This document shows positions 12,916-25,190 of a DNA stretch of 64,000 nucleotides, one piece after another (within the stretch, counting starts at the first letter, position 1; every line of letters starts with the position of its first letter). Position numbers and translations under genes: made by a program. The notes beneath the pieces were generated by a model. That model did not search any database. It was not told the origin of the DNA and worked only from the letters and a program-made list of their open reading frames with translations. The DNA lies in assembly GCF_029873635.1 (NCBI RefSeq), contig NC_080426.1, positions 54,016,093 to 54,080,092 on the forward strand, read 5' to 3'. The stretch comes from Malania oleifera (Eukaryota; Streptophyta; Magnoliopsida; Santalales; Ximeniaceae).

Positions 12916-15595
12916 GAAACTACATGCCCTAGATATGCCAGAACTCGCATTTCTTCAATTCAGCAAATAATTTCTTCTCTCTTAGTACCTAAAGAACCAA
13001 TCTCATATGAGTCTCATGCTCTGTTGGACTCCTTGAGTAGACTAGAATTTCATTGATGAACACCACCACGAACCTATCTAGGTGCTCATGGAACACCTGG
13101 TTCATCAGGTCCATGAATGCGATAGGACCATTCGTCAAATCGAACGACATAACCAAGAATTTGTAATGGTCATACCGGATTCAGATATCTGTCTTCAGTA
13201 CATCCTCTGATTTCACCCTCAATTGGTGATACTTGAATCACAAATCGATCTTAAAGAAGATTTGTGTGCCCTATAACTGGTCAAACAGATCATCAATTCT
13301 AGGTAACGGATATTTATTCTTCACTGTCACCTTGTTGATCTCTTTATAGTTGATGCACATCCTCATCGACCCATCCTTCTTCTTCATAAACAACACCTGT
13401 GCTCCCCAAGGTGAAACATTCGGTCGGATGTAACCCTTATCTAGTAGCTCCTGTAGCTTCTTTTCAGTTCCCTTAGTTCTGCTGGAGTCATACGATACAG
13501 AACTTTTGATATTGGCCCTGTCCTTGGAGTCAACTCTATAGCAAACTCCATTTTACGATTCAGAGGTAATCCCAGCAAGTCCTCTGGAAACACATATGGG
13601 AACTCGCTTACTATAGGAATCTCCTCCAGCTTAAGTTCTTCTCTCGGCGTTTCTTTTATAACTACCAAGTACCCCTGGCATCCCTTCAGAAGTGACTTCC
13701 TAGCCTGAATAGTTGAAAGAATCCATGGTGTAGAACGCACACACGACCCTACGAACTTGAATTCCTGCTTCCTGGGAGGTTTGAATACTACCTCTCTTCT
13801 GTGGCAATCTATACTAGCATAACTGGCTGATTGCCAGTCCATCCCTAGAATGATATCGAAGCCATGCATATCAAACATAATTAAGTTGACTGGTAATACT
13901 CTCTCATGAATCTCTACTAGAAAATCCCTAACCACCTTACTACATACGACTATTGACCCTAACCGTGTAGCCACTACTAATTCATCATCTAATAGTTGTA
14001 CTTCTAACCCACATAGTTTGACGAATCCTGGAAATAAAGGAATGTGTCGCTTTTGAATCAAAAAGTACAATAGTTTTATTCAAAAGCATATAAATATTAC
14101 CTGTCACCCCTTCTCTGACATTCTCTGCATCGCCTGGAGTTAGGGAATACACCCTTGCTTGGGCTGTACCCCTTTGATAACCACCGTGTGGCGCCTAAGT
14201 ACCTCCTCTATATAGCTGTTGTGGGGGTGCGTTGCTCCTCGACATGCTAAAATCTCACACCAAATGCCCTGACTTACCACACCGATAGCAAATTCCTGAA
14301 CCCCACAAACACTTCCCTGGATGCCACTTGCCACAAATAGGACAAGCTGATAAAGATGTAGTACCCTGAGATGTACCACCACCGGTCTCTTGTCGCTGGC
14401 CTTCTCCACCTCCATATTTCTTTCGAGTGCCCTGCCTCACACCTAAATAAAAACTGGGAGGCATTGGCCTCTTCTTCGTGATCTACACCTTTGTGTCCTC
14501 CTATAGGCTTTCCTCTGCCACAGTGGCTTTATCCACTAGAGTAGCAAAGTCCTATATCTGCAGTATTGTTGTCTACTTCCAGATCTCTTTCTTCAGACCC
14601 CTCTGAAACTTTCACGCCTTCCTCACCTCGTCCGGTATCATAAATGGAGCAAAGCGCGCTAACTTTTGGAATCTGGTAGCGTATTGCTGGACTGTCAACT
14701 GCCCCTATGTCATAATTATGAACCCTTCCATCTTCGCATTCCTAATAGTGGCTGGGAAGTACCACTCAAAGAAAACCTCTCAGAAATGGACCTATGTCAT
14801 TAGCATTGGTATTGGTTGATGCTCCTCCAGTATCATTATCGATTCCCACAACCTCTCGGCTTCCCTAGTAAATTTAAACGTCACATAGGCCACCTTCTGC
14901 TCCTCCGTACAATGCAGAACAGCCAAGATCTTCTCAATCTCCTGAAACCAATTCTCTGCTCGGATCGAGTCTGCATTCCCTACAAAGGTAGGAGGCTTCA
15001 GTCGGGTAAACTGATCAATGGAGCATCCTAACTTAGTAGTGGGACGGTCTTGCCCCCTAGAAGTTCACACAACCTTAGCCATAAGTTGCTGAGCAAAGTC
15101 TCGTAACACTACTGTGGAGTCATTGTCGGCCTCATGGCCAACCCCTTCACTACTACTGCCTCCAGCGTTAGCAATATTATCCCTGGACTCAATCCTGAAG
15201 ATAGAATTGAGAAAATTGTTTAGAATCTTAATATCCTACATATTTGTTACAACTACAATACCATAAGACTCATTTCAAATGAATTAACATTCCTAATAAT
15301 GACATACTCTGCTAACTTAACACTCACATTCTAACTCAAGTTACGCCCCTCCACCCAGAAACAAAACCGTCAATGGATTGCCGTGATTTTCTGAACCCGT
15401 CGACTGATCCAGAAAAACACAGAAGTCCGTCAATGGATTTCTGTCTCTAGGTTTATGAAGCAAAACTCGAAAATCCTATCGTTATCCTATACTCTTGTAA
15501 AGTCATCCAATCTATTCTATAAAACCTAACAACCTAAGCTCTAAACATTTCCATAACCAGGCAATGTGAATTTCATCACACTTCCCACTGGTTAT
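12916..15595 (-). pseudogene. Ty3/gypsy element 2, gag, protease and RT part
   Basis: This is the upstream half of the element cut by the copia insertion. Minus-strand reading starts near 15200 with gag. The gag includes a zinc knuckle at about 14290-14255 (CYRCGKSGHLV) preceded by a second Cys pair (CPICGKWHPGKC). The protease follows near 14070-13860 (FDIILGMDW). The connection and RT N-terminus are at 13850-13440 ([29 protein letters not shown]), and the RT palm spans about 13430-12930 with many breaks. RT stops at 12916 exactly where the copia LTR ends, and the frame resumes at 5388. The gag N-terminal half has several stops. Same superfamily as 1-2890 but clearly diverged from it. Confidence 0.88.
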
Positions 15596-15609
15596 TGTTC
15601 TGATATCAA
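15596..15609 (-). other. Primer-binding site of gypsy element 2
   Basis: On the minus strand TTGATATCAGAAC follows the LTR end (GGGGCGTTACA) after one base. It differs at two positions from the initiator tRNA-Met complement TTGGTATCAGAGC. Confidence 0.8.
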
Positions 15610-15610
15610 C

Positions 15611-17582
15611 TGTAACGCCCCGACCCTCTAGGTGGGCCCGGAGTGCTACTATACATACATAACACACACATCTCTAATACCATACATATGCAACCCACTT
15701 AAATAAAGGAAATTGGGTGTTTCATACTGATCTTCATAATCATGCACAGTGGAAAATATAAACATATATCATCTAATAAAACCTACTAGAGTTTTTAACT
15801 GTTTCCTCACATACATCCATACATACTAAAAACATACTCTGTTATTACAATCCCCCAAAAGACAACCTGGCTAAAGCCCACTACATTTAAAAGAACTTAC
15901 ATAAACTAGCAATAACACTACGCTCCTAAATCCCTCTAGAAGTCTAGGATCAGTTTCTTGTAGGACCTGAAACAAGATTTGTATATGGAGTGAGACACTT
16001 CTCAGTAAGGTGGATCATATTAGATCAGTGTGTGACTGCATGAGTTTATTACAATAGAAAATAGTTACACATTTAAATCATTCACAAACATGTAGTATAG
16101 AAGACATATATACAATTCCTGCATAAGATAATTCGACTCATTACAAGCAAGAGTCCCCGAGGTTGGGGTAGGGTATAGGCCCATACAATGTACGATCCCT
16201 CGGCTCGGTACTCAAAGCTATAACTTTGCCCATTTTATTTTTAAATCATGTATATGCATAATGAACTCATCTCAGCTTTGAAACATCATAACTACGCCAT
16301 TTACTTCCCCCATGGCACAGGTTGTGTGTTTATAATGCTTTGATCTAGACTTGGGGTTACCAGGCTAGTTACGCTACTTTCATCAGTCCGACTTGGCCTA
16401 CACCACCCTGGTCCATAAGTTAACCAGTGGCCCTTCATACCAAGTCGACTATTTAGATACCCATACTCAAGAATAACGTGTGGTTGCACTATATCTCTCA
16501 TGCTAGCTATGGTACCGTGCTCTCTTGGTAACAAGCTTTCTCAAGCGATTCATATATCATATATACAATTTATATCAAAAGCATAGTAACCTATTTTCAT
16601 TCATAAAGCATTTAAACAGTTCCAGTACTTTTCAAAATTCATTCATTCATTCTTTCATTCATTGGTATAAATCGGCACACACAGCTCTGGATCTAACCCT
16701 TGTACATACATCTCTCTATATTTAACCGAAATCTCATTTCTACATTTCCTGATACAATTTGGAACTCCATTTCCCATATTCCATACACATATCTCTTAAG
16801 TTCAGGGTATTTTCATTTTACATCACATGTCATACTCATTTGGTTAATTATGCATTAGTATAGTAAATAGTTCGCAAGATATCATTTAAATTGAAAATAA
16901 GGGTTTCAAGCATCTCCTACTTTAAGTTTAATAAAAATAAATAAGTTCTAAAAAATTGGAGACTATACCCTAAAACTCTAGTTTTTACCAAAACCATAAA
17001 ACCGAAAAATCGGCAATTCTACTTGGTAAAATTTTCCAAATAAGGAGGCCTATCGTACATATAAACATAAACTACAGTTCTACTAGTTTAGATTTCCAAA
17101 AAATAGCCGATGTAAACAAATTCCCTTACCTTTTTCCGTAAAAACAAACTCGAACGACTCGAAAGGGCAAAATCCTAGAACTTCCAACCGACGAAAACTC
17201 GCATACTTGCTGGATAATGGATGAAAGACACAATCGAGAAGCAAAGAGGAGCTCGGGAAGGCTTTATGGTGAAAAAGTTTCAAAACCTTAGGAGAGAGAA
17301 GAGAGAGTTTTGAATTTCTCAAAAAAATGAGCTCAAACCAATTTATAGGTGAGCATGCCTAGAGGAAAATTGGCACTGGTTTCCCCTATATCCACAAAAT
17401 CGTTGCCCATTTTGTGGTTGACTGGCACGGTTGACCCAAAATCGTGGCCGGTTTTCTTCCGGCTCACAAAATCGTCGTTGATTTGGGTCCCCACTTTCCA
17501 AATTCCTTCTCTTTCTTTTATTTTTCTTTACTTCTCCCTTTTATGTTCACTTTCTTTTATTTTTCGAGTTTGGGCTCCTACA
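15611..17582 (-). repeat. 5' LTR of gypsy element 2
   Basis: 1972 bases. Its plus-strand left end is TGTAACGCCCCGACCC, next to the primer-binding site, and its right end is GGGCTCCTACA. The right end abuts a MULE-derived sequence at 17583, so the element inserted into that MULE copy. It has a cluster of 'acaaaatcgt' words at 17390-17480, the place where related LTRs carry TCGTCGACGA words. No matching 3' LTR with a CAGCA target duplication was found to the left. Confidence 0.85.
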
Positions 17583-19033
17583 CAGCATATGTCATCAAGA
17601 AGGACATAACCGCACAAGGTGTCCAAGAATGACACAACTTAAGGATGCAGCTGGGCCTTCACACTAGTTTTTATCACTTACAAGGGTTCATTTAGATGTC
17701 ATAGTATTATTATATTGGCTGTATTTCATCGTTACCTTTTGCAGGATCGATCTAGGGCTGTCTGATGCCAGTGTCCTGATGATAGGGGATCAACACCGAT
17801 CCAGTCAAGCGTGGGCCGATTCACACGCCGAGCCCTTATACTATCGTGGGGGCATGTAGTTAGTCCATGACAAGATAGATGCAGACGCCTGCATTGTTCG
17901 ATGGATACGAGATGCGGGCTTCGACGGGATTATTAGATTGACTATATCCAGTTGGACTGGCATCTAGTTATTGCCTTTGTGGAGCATTGGAGACCAGAGA
18001 CGCACACTTTCCATCTACCGCACGGGGAGGCGACTATCACCCTCCAGGACGTTGCAGTTTTGTTCGGGCTGTCGATTGATGGGAGGCCCATCACTTGTTG
18101 TACTGCTAGACCAATAGAGTAGGGGGCAGCCAGTCAGAGAGGAGCGCTACCCCGAGCGATTGTTAGGGGTGGTGCCACATGATAGTGAGATTGTTGGTGC
18201 CTGCATCTGCATGCAGTTTCTTGAGGGGAAGATGTTTCGCCAACTCCTGACAGATGCAGATGTGGATACTATAGCGTGCCACACACGAGCCCACTTGTTG
18301 CATTTGATATGTGAGACGCTGTTTTGTGACCTCTCAGGGAGTTATGCGCATTTGATGTTCCTCCCACTCCTTGCAAAGCTGACAGAGATATGCTCGTATA
18401 GTTAGGGTTCGAAGACATTAGCATGGCTTTACAGGGAGATGTGTCGCGCAGCTGGCCAGTCACGGTGGGAGATCTCTAACCCACTCCGCTTACTACAGGT
18501 TTGGGCATGGGAGAGGTTCACTTCGTGGTGTCCTGCGTATTGAGAGGGACGAGCACGATTGTCCGATTGACTCAATCCCACTCACATTCCAGTTAGTAAC
18601 TTCATTCACAATGCATTTGCAGCATGAGTACTACGAATACTAATTCTTAGTACATACTTGTCGTTACACCTATTAACTTATGTATTATTTTGTATAGATG
18701 GAGGGATAAGTTGAGGGCATCCTCAGTTGTGCAACATACGTTGCCTTGGTACAGGTTCGAGTTAAACATGCACCAGGAGCACAAGGTATAGTCCGATTCA
18801 AGTGTAGCACATCATAATCGTTTTCTATCAGATACATGACCCACCTCTTACATTATACTTATGTTTAAGTGCAGTTCTTATGGACGCCCTACACAGATGA
18901 TATTCTGGCTGACCTACTCACTGATTATGCAGTCAGGAGGGACCTATGGGTAGCCTGAGTGTCACTCATATGCTTTCATATTATCAAGTGGTATCTTCTT
19001 GACTGAGTTATCCGTTAGTTTGGTTATCGGCAT

Positions 19034-21130
19034 TGTTAGCCTTGGTATATTCCCAAGAGGGGGTTGAATTAGGAATTTTAAAATTTATTCCTCCTAAGTT
19101 AAACTAGATTAGAAGTATTACGCGACCTAAGGTCTGTTTATGCAATTATAAACTCAATCATTCACAATAGTAAAATATAAACATTCGTGTGCTGGAATTT
19201 AAAATACAGAAATTAAAAGCACACACAAGAAATGTTATCGGGGTTCGGCCACTGTGTCTACATTCCTGCCTCTAACTTGTAAGTCCGAGGATTCCACTAA
19301 AGCTCACTTAACCGGTGGAGTGACACTGATTACAATTAAGTCATTAGCCAGGTTGCCTCAACCTGTAAAGTCTCCTTGCGAGCAGAGACTGTTCCTACCG
19401 ATCCTTACGGGCAGATCACCGCCCCCTCAGCCGCCGTTAGGAATACAAAGATTTTAAAATATAAATTTTTGGTCAATTTCAGTGCTTCGCCAACATCAGA
19501 TTTGTACCAATGCGCGCATGCAATACTAGTGCACTTCCAAGAGATAGAACTATAGCTCATGAAGTTTAATGTGACTACGCTTTTAACAATGTCAATATAC
19601 TCAGCAGTATGGTGAGAGTAGTGTGTAATGATCTGTGCAAACAACACTCGCAATGTATAATCAGTAATATGCTCAAGAGTGTCTCTAACCAGCTTTCTTT
19701 GAACAAGTTATAAACAAATCTCATTAACAATCATGTGTCAAAGTGCTATCAAATATTTCCAAAACTCCTCAAAATATTATTCCTCAAGAGAATAAGCACA
19801 AGAGTAGTTTGAAAATATTATAGCTTGGAAAAATATTTGCACACCAAAAATTATAGCGCTATAGAAGTCTTGAAATGATAATGCAAAGATCCTTAAGCTT
19901 ATGGGTTTTTTCCAACACTAGATTTATCGAATTAAATCAGTGGGATAACCTTTTTCTTAGCTCTCAAAAAAATCAACAAAAAACTACAAGCACAATATTG
20001 AGAGTTTTAAGCAAGCTACAATAAACACAATAGAAACTCTCACAGCGTGGTTAACAGGAATTCAAAAGTAATGAGAGTGTATGGAATTATTATGGTGAAA
20101 TAGGCTTGGAAAATTGAGAGAATATTTTTTTTAATCTTTTTCCTAATCCACCCCTAATCTGGACAAATGAGACATATATATAGGAGAGGGGTAAATTATA
20201 GCCGTTGGGGATACATAGGGTATTATTATTTTTTTTTATAAAATCATTAAGAAAATTAACCCTATTTAAAAACTTTAACCGCGATAAAAATAATATGATA
20301 ACCTAAGAGCACCGGTCGATCAGACTTGAGGTTTGGTTGACCAGGTGACCAAGTTCGGTCGATCGGGCGGAATTTGAACTGAAAGTTCGGTCGACCAGAC
20401 AAAAGGGTTCCAAGATGATTTTTCCATTTACACGCTGTTCGGTCGACCGAGACACTTTGAACTAAGAAGTTCGGTCAACCAGACAGTTGTGGCATCTCTT
20501 GAGGACCTTCGATCGACCAGGGCGTTGAAGTACTTTCCTAGTCGGTTGACCGAAAGGTCAAAGTGTTGACCCTAGGGAGGTTCAGTCGACCAGCAATTTT
20601 GAACTGGTTTGGTTTGGTCGACTGAGCCATGGTCAAACTATTGACCCAGGCCAGTTCGGTTGACCGTGGGAAATTATGCTTTTAAGTTTGGTCGACCAAA
20701 TATGTATTTTTCATACATTTCGGTTCTAAGTCCCTTATTATATTAACCCTATTCATGTGAGCATATATATTTAAAACGATAGGGCATATTTTTATGAATT
20801 ATAGGGAGTCCTAAGGTCAGTCGAGGTCTTCTTTTAGGACACCAAAAAAATTCGGCGCCGGTCAACCTTCCTAAGGTCAAACTACGATCTTGAGCTTATA
20901 GTCCCTACCATGCATGTCATGCATTCATTATTACAGACGTTTGAATTATTACAGACCCGAAATGAATAAAATAAAATATACTAATACAACTGAAAATAAA
21001 GATCGGTCTTCATGCACTGCTCCTTTGCAATTCCATGGAAAACTCAGGGGTATGCTTATTTAAGTGCTTCTTGGCTTCCATTTCTCATCTATCATCCGTT
21101 CTAAAAAATAAACCTGCTTGAATTACTCAA
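19034..21130 (-). mobile_element. Copia (SIRE-like) LTR inside copy B, minus strand
   Basis: The left end, TGTTAGCCTTGG...CCCAAGAGGGGG, is the inverse complement of the end style of the SIRE-like LTRs (CCTCTTGGGACTACACCTTAG..CA), so this is a minus-strand LTR. No gag or pol is present, so it looks like a solo LTR. It holds about a dozen TCGGTCGACCGA-like words at 20310-20700. The right edge is uncertain because no 5-bp copy of the left flank was found there. Flanking PMD sequence resumes by 21138. Confidence 0.6.
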
Positions 21131-21474
21131 GCACAAGATGAGATACTTTGGTTATCATAATCACACAGGATGGACCCAAAAGAAGTCACAACAGGCAGGC
21201 CGTCCTGACCACTTTTTGAACGTCGTATATGTACATTTAGACCTACACGAGATGGATAGGTGTGGTCGAGGGATCACGGACTGGGGTGCCGAGCACCAGA
21301 TGTACGTAACCACATGGCTTCATCGGTGGAGGTACATTATATAGGGAGTGGCGGAGGACGGTTCAATGCATTCGGATGACCCATACTATACGTGGTATAG
21401 GTCCATCACATGATGCTTTGTGGATAGGACCGCTGCTATCTACATGTGTAACGACCTGCTTTTTCATGACATTA

Positions 21475-21480
<6 letters not shown>

Positions 21481-21511
<31 letters not shown>
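21481..21511. repeat. (AT)n microsatellite
   Basis: Uninterrupted TA repeat of about 30 bases close to the left end of solo LTR B. Confidence 0.9.
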
Positions 21512-21514
<3 letters not shown>

Positions 21515-21910
21515 CCTTAATATATATAAAATATATAGCAAATCTTTCTGTATTACTATTGAAAACATCTCAGGCCCCAAGGAAGCATTGAGGAAACTTT
21601 GTCCACAAAATATTCCTAAGCAGCGGTAAATATAAAACTGTAATCAATATATACAATACCAGAAATCTAAAAAATCCCAAAATATATATTACAAAGTACC
21701 TAGTGACGTCATCAAAAACCCTGGGATCTACCCAAGCAACCAACACCAGGAAACACTCACCCTTCAAAAAGGGCAGTGCAAAAACCTCTCTACCCACGAG
21801 CCTGATCTACTTGCCTAACTAGATCACCTGAAAAATGTTAAGTCATTGGGATTAGACAAATGCTTAGTAAGAGGAAATATGTTATTACTAGTGTGTGGCA
21901 ACTGAGTTAC

Positions 21911-24411
21911 TATAATGCCTTGGACCCGCCGTGTGGGACCCGGAGTGCTATGAGAACGTACGCATCTCTAATACCATTAACGCAGCGGGAAAAAAAAAAA
22001 AAAAACAACCTCAAACAGAATATACTAGAGTTCTATAATTATACATCATCAAACTCATTTCACACATCCATGTTCTCTATAGTACAAAACCCGACCAAAA
22101 TTTAATAAAACATAATCGTTTAGGTCTCACTAAAAAAACTACCCCGCCCTAAAGCTATCTAAGCTCGATCTCCTGGATACCTGACAGTTTAACATTTTAT
22201 TGGTGAGACACTTCTCAGTATGAAGAAATGTTTAATAGTGTGTGAATGAAGTGTTTAATATACAATAAATATCTATCCAAGTGCATCCACGTTGCAAGTA
22301 ACCCAAAATATCGAGCCATAACACCAAAGTCAACGATTTCCACCATCAACATTTCTCAATCTCATATTTTATTGGTAATTCCGAGATGAGAAATCAACCT
22401 ACCCAGACAAATTAGTTTCCCTCTCTCTAGTGCTACCTAGGGCCCTCACCTTTTTCAGTAGCCATCGGGTTTTTTGCTTAGTAAGTCCCACCGCAATAGG
22501 AAGATGCACTCACCCATACATTGTTCCCTCTACTCTGGTACCCACAATTAATTATCAGAGTACTCGCTTTCTCAGCAAGCCCTCGGGTGGAGTAATCTAC
22601 ATTACCCAAATACATAATTAATCAAAGTCACATTTATACCCATATCACAATCAATCCACGTAGAATATTCATACAGTTTCCAATTTTTACCCACATAGGG
22701 TTTACTTCCACATAGAAATCGTCCACACAGGATCCTAACAAATTACAACCTAAATGTCCACATAGGACTGATAAAATCATAGCAAAAATGTCCACACAGG
22801 ACTGGTCCACAAATGACTAACCAAATCATAACAGAAATGTCCACACATGACTGGTCCACACAGGACTAACCATATCACAACATAAATGTCCACACAGGAC
22901 TGGTCCACACAGGACTAACCAAATCACAGCAGAAATTTCCACACAGGACTGGTCCCACATAGGCTCACCAATCATCAGAAATGTCCCCCAGGACTGTCAC
23001 ACAGGACTAACCAAATCACAGCTAAATTTCACCTGGACTGCCACACAGGACTAACCAAATCACACAAAATTCCACACATACTGGTCCACACAAGACCTAA
23101 CCCAAATCACGCATCAAATGTCCGCCACAGTACTGGTCCCAATAGGCTCAACCAATCACAGTAGAAAATTCTCACAGACTGTTCCACACAGGACTAACCA
23201 AATCCAGTATAGATGTCCCAGAGAACTGGTCCATCAGGGCTAACCAAATCACACCAAGAATTTCCACACGGACTAAACAATCACAACATACAAACACACT
23301 CTGTGGAAGTTAAATAGTAACACCTCCTCATAAGACTGCCATTTTCTCCCAATATAGAGTGTCCATATAACGACCTCCTTAGACCACTGCCACATTAATT
23401 ATGTTGATACCAGTACATACACGCTCCTCATACACTGCCAACGCTATATAGTACTTTTCATGAACACAACCGAATCAACAAAAATCAACCGTTCAACATC
23501 CAATTCACCACCTATACCCACCATCAGCATATTTCAATGATTCAGAATTTCACAATCACACATTCACATTTCTTATAATTCTCCATTCCAAGTATTCACA
23601 ATCATTTATTTTCAAAAATGGTTTTTCAACACATATTGTTCCATAAAATTTTTCAGACTACAAGGTTTAGAATTATACCCTGCATATTGTATTTCTAGGC
23701 AAACTATTCATTTAAAATTATTAAAAGGCCATTATAAATAATTCCCTTACCTTGCTCCTTCGAATTCACTCAAATCAATAAAACGCGACCCTGTATTCAG
23801 AAAATCCAAATGCTCAAATCTTAGCAAAACACCCTTATAACCTGTCCTAGACTCCAAATGACAATCTTTGTGTGAGAATTCCAGAAAAAAATTAAAATCA
23901 CTTACGCTTTGTTTGGATGTTTTCCTATTTTTTTTTCTACTCATACAATGATTCACTCTGCCTTGTTGGCAGAGATCTTTCCCATGGGTCTCTGGTAGCT
24001 TCCTATAGTTGAACCAAGCTAATTCAGCCGGGATTGAAGAGGAGGGGGAAGGGCCGAAATTCCTAGATAGGAGAGAGAAGAGAGGGAGAGAGAGACATGA
24101 GAAATTCACGCTGAAAATGAAAAGAATGCCACTATTTAATACATAACAGGGATTCGTCGCCGAGTCCTAGTACTACAATTACCGTCGACGAGATTACCAC
24201 CTCGTCACGAATTTCGCATGCGAAACCCTCTCGGTAATTCCCTCGTCACGAGACAACGTGATTCATCAACGAGCTAAGAAGAACATTCGTTCGATGAGAA
24301 CCAGTCTATTCTCAACGAATGTTTGCTGCCACCTTTTTCAAATTTGTTCGTCCTTCCCTTTCTATCTTCCTTAATATCTTAAATTATTTAAAAATTTCCT
24401 GGGTTGTTACA
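21911..24411 (-). mobile_element. Solo gypsy LTR A, inner, with GTTAC target duplication
   Basis: This lies inside solo LTR B and is flanked by GTTAC at 21906-21910 and 24412-24416. The left end reads TATAATGCCTTGGACCC, a decayed form of the TGTAACGCCCCGACCC seen at 15611. The right end is CTGGGTTGTTACA. It shares 'ggagtgct' and 'gagacacttctcagta' blocks with the LTR at 15611-17582. It carries the 22740-23290 tandem repeat. Confidence 0.87.
22740..23290. repeat. Tandem repeat, roughly 55-60-bp unit, decayed
   Basis: About ten units built on 'tgtccacacaggactgg' and 'tccacacaggactaacc' followed by 'aaatcacaacagaa'. The first five units are close to each other; from about 22960 on, units have many single-base indels. 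Confidence 0.85.
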
Positions 24412-25059
24412 GTTACACATTTAATATACTGATATAATATTGAAATTATAAAACTGATAATCTAGTATACCGTACAGATCACATTTATTATAGTTTAAAA
24501 TATAACTGTATATCTGAGTTTTCTAGTTACACAAAATTCTAATATTCTTATAAATATGCTATTGTATTGTAAATCTGTATTTATAGAAATAACTTTGATA
24601 TTACCTTGGGATCTGAATGTCATGATTTAGCCTTTCATGACAAGGTTGTGCGACCTGTAGGCGAGACTTACTCTGGTTGACCTACCAGGTAAGTCAATCT
24701 GAATCTCTATCAATCAACAATCTGGCCCACTGCAGTCTCTCCGCGCATGCTACTACTCTACCTCATCAAACCGACTACCTCAACCCAGTCTTCTGGGGAG
24801 ACTGCGATCTCTCCTAGCACGGTTAGATGGAATCCACACACTATCTGAGATATGTGGTTTCACTCTAATATAAAATAGCAACGGTATCGTACTTTGCTGT
24901 CTGAATCTAACTGAATATTTCCATAAGGTCTGATACTATTTAGTACTGATATATATAATTATCTTACTGTTTTTATGATAATTTTTAAATAACCATAACA
25001 TTTCAAAACTGATATGCATAATCTGTATATCGGCTTAACAACAACAAACAAAAAAACAA

Positions 25060-25190
25060 AAGAAAAAACAAAAAAAAAAAAAAAAAAAAAAAAAACAAAA
25101 ACAAAAAAAAAAACGAGCGAAAAAAAACACAACAAGAAAGAAAAAAGAAAAAAACAACAGAAAAAAAGAGACAAAAAAAGAAAGAATAAT
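25060..25190. repeat. A-rich low-complexity stretch
   Basis: A run of A with scattered C and G ((A)nC and (A)nG words) inside solo LTR B. Open frames here on both strands (poly-Lys one way, poly-Phe the other) are by-products of composition. Confidence 0.9.

Noticed and set aside
22740..23290. Regularly spaced repeats that could be taken for a CRISPR-like array
   Set aside because: Units are tandem copies without unique spacers, inside a plant solo LTR.
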